A stretch of 9,818 bases of DNA, from assembly GCA_900556885.1 (NCBI GenBank), contig UNSQ01000022.1, positions 1-9,818 on the forward strand, read 5' to 3'. The stretch comes from Candidatus Saccharimonadota bacterium (lineage in GTDB: Bacteria > Patescibacteriota > Saccharimonadia > Saccharimonadales > Saccharimonadaceae). The translations under genes and the position numbers were made by a program. This document shows, piece after piece, positions 5,775 through 9,818 of the stretch (position 1 is its first letter; each line of letters begins with the position of its first letter). The notes under the pieces were generated by a model. That model saw nothing but the letters and a program-made list of their open reading frames with translations, ran no database searches and was not told the DNA's origin.

Positions 5775-6650
5775 ATGTACAATGCAGTTTCTCAAAACAA
5801 ACGCAACACAATATTAATTATGTCTGTGTTTGTGATAATTATTGGAATTATTGGTCTGTTTATTGGAGCGGCAACTGATAGCTATTCATTGGCACTCATT
5901 ATTTTTATATGTGCAATATTATATGCTTGGCTGCAATATTTTATAGCTGGCAAGTTGGCTATGATGATGACTGGCGCTCAGGAAATTAGTAAAAATGACG
6001 CTCCTGAACTTTGGCGAGTAGTGGAAAATTTGTCTATCGCTTCTGGTATGCCGATGCCGAAAGTCTATATTATCGATGATCCAGCTCCAAATGCTTTTGC
6101 GACTGGTCGCGATCCAAATCATGCCATCGTTGGTGCAACTACTGGGCTTTTGGATATTATGGACAAGCGAGAGCTGGAGGCGGTTATGGCGCATGAAATG
6201 AGCCACGTGCGAAATTACGACATCCGTGTGAGTATGATTGCTTTTGGTCTGGTTAGTGCGATTGGTCTATTTGCAGATTTGGCACTTAGAATGATGTTTT
6301 ATAGTGACGATCGTGACAGGGATGTCAATCCTATCATCTACGCTTTCGGGTTGATTGTGGGTATATTGGCGCCGCTTTTGGCAACGATAACTCAATTGGC
6401 GGTTAGTAGACAGCGTGAATATCTGGCAGATGCTTCGGGAGTGCTATTGACGCGAGACACTGAAGGGTTAGCAAGCGCGCTGGAGAAATTGCGCCAATAC
6501 GGTAGACCAATGCAAAAACAAAGTTCTTCTACTGTCAATTTATTCATGAATAATCCTTTGAAACCCGGATTTTTCTCGAAACTATTTAGTACTCATCCAC
6601 CACTAGAAGACAGAATTGCAAGGTTGAGAAATAACGCAACAAAGATGTAA
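5775..6650 (+). CDS. htpX: HtpX-type membrane zinc metalloprotease
   Basis: HtpX (peptidase family M48) is an integral membrane protease that degrades misfolded membrane proteins at the cytoplasmic face. The 291 residues match the family's usual length. Two membrane helices lie at about 13-34 and 38-57. The zinc site has HEMSH at 140-144 (ligands H140 and H144, catalytic E141) and the third ligand E215 in SRQREYLADA. Two further helices lie at about 153-174 and 187-210. The C-terminal STHPP (272-276) and DRIARL blocks are typical. All catalytic residues are present, so it should be active. It lies directly after lemA but has its own leaderless promoter. The next gene begins two bases after its TAA. 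The single cysteine (C46) is in the second helix and is not a zinc ligand. Confidence 0.95.
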   Translation: MYNAVSQNKRNTILIMSVFVIIIGIIGLFIGAATDSYSLALIIFICAILYAWLQYFIAGKLAMMMTGAQEISKNDAPELWRVVENLSIASGMPMPKVYIIDDPAPNAFATGRDPNHAIVGATTGLLDIMDKRELEAVMAHEMSHVRNYDIRVSMIAFGLVSAIGLFADLALRMMFYSDDRDRDVNPIIYAFGLIVGILAPLLATITQLAVSRQREYLADASGVLLTRDTEGLASALEKLRQYGRPMQKQSSSTVNLFMNNPLKPGFFSKLFSTHPPLEDRIARLRNNATKM

Positions 6651-6652
6651 TT

Positions 6653-9746
<3,094 letters not shown>

Positions 9747-9765
9747 TCGCAGTGGGATATAAAGC

Positions 9766-9794
9766 TTGTGTTTTTTTGGGCGATAATGCATAAT
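9766..9794 (+). promoter_or_regulatory. Candidate promoter for a gene beyond the window
   Basis: TTGTGT (9766-9771), a 17-base spacer and CATAAT (9789-9794, 5 of 6) form a plausible promoter. The predicted start falls at about 9800, where an ATG stands, as at the leaderless starts elsewhere. That ATG opens only five codons before TAG (9815-9817), so the product is either a tiny peptide or an RNA gene. A run of seven T residues (9771-9777) after ligA might contribute to termination, but I see no good stem before it. Confidence 0.35.
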
Positions 9795-9818
9795 TAAACA
9801 TGAGCTGGTACGCATAGG

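Overview
The window looks like a piece of the chromosome of a Patescibacteria/CPR bacterium, most likely a Saccharibacterium (TM7). This is inferred from several things: tight gene packing, moderately AT-rich DNA (GC estimated by eye, not counted), protein sequence character, promoters placed about one helical turn ahead of ATG starts with no leader, and the gene set. The genetic code appears standard for bacteria: stops are TAA, TAG and one TGA, no gene body contains in-frame TGA, and a normal tRNA set is present. That argues against the TGA-recoding Absconditabacteria and Gracilibacteria. All genes run on the + strand.

Layout. 1-119: tail of an unrecognised gene. 186-533: DUF488/YeaO-like small protein. 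589-2166: uvrC (nucleotide excision repair nuclease). 2217-4630: a tight three-gene unit of a four-helix membrane protein (PF04020, 'phage holin 4_2'-like), secG (Sec translocon) and a membrane-anchored family 5 solute-binding protein. 4655-5094: three tRNA genes, Leu(GAG), Cys(GCA) and Leu(UAA), with their own promoters and one clear terminator. 5142-5711: lemA, ending in a strong intrinsic terminator. 5775-9746: htpX (membrane zinc protease), an unrecognised multi-pass membrane protein and ligA (NAD+-dependent DNA ligase), closely spaced or overlapping and probably one transcript. The last 70 bases hold a candidate promoter for whatever follows.

How the genes fit together: this is housekeeping DNA covering DNA repair and ligation (uvrC, ligA), membrane protein export and quality control (secG, lemA, htpX), solute binding and translation. 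I see no mobile element, CRISPR array, defence island or biosynthetic cluster, and no clear new multi-gene system. The most striking signal lies in the proteins. UvrC has lost all four cysteines of its usual [4Fe-4S] site, and LigA has lost all four cysteines of its zinc finger, although both keep their catalytic motifs. Across roughly 2,990 encoded residues I find only three cysteines, so the window suggests strong cysteine avoidance with replacement of metal-binding structural sites. A second pattern is that genes at the head of transcripts appear leaderless, while genes inside operons mostly use Shine-Dalgarno sites.
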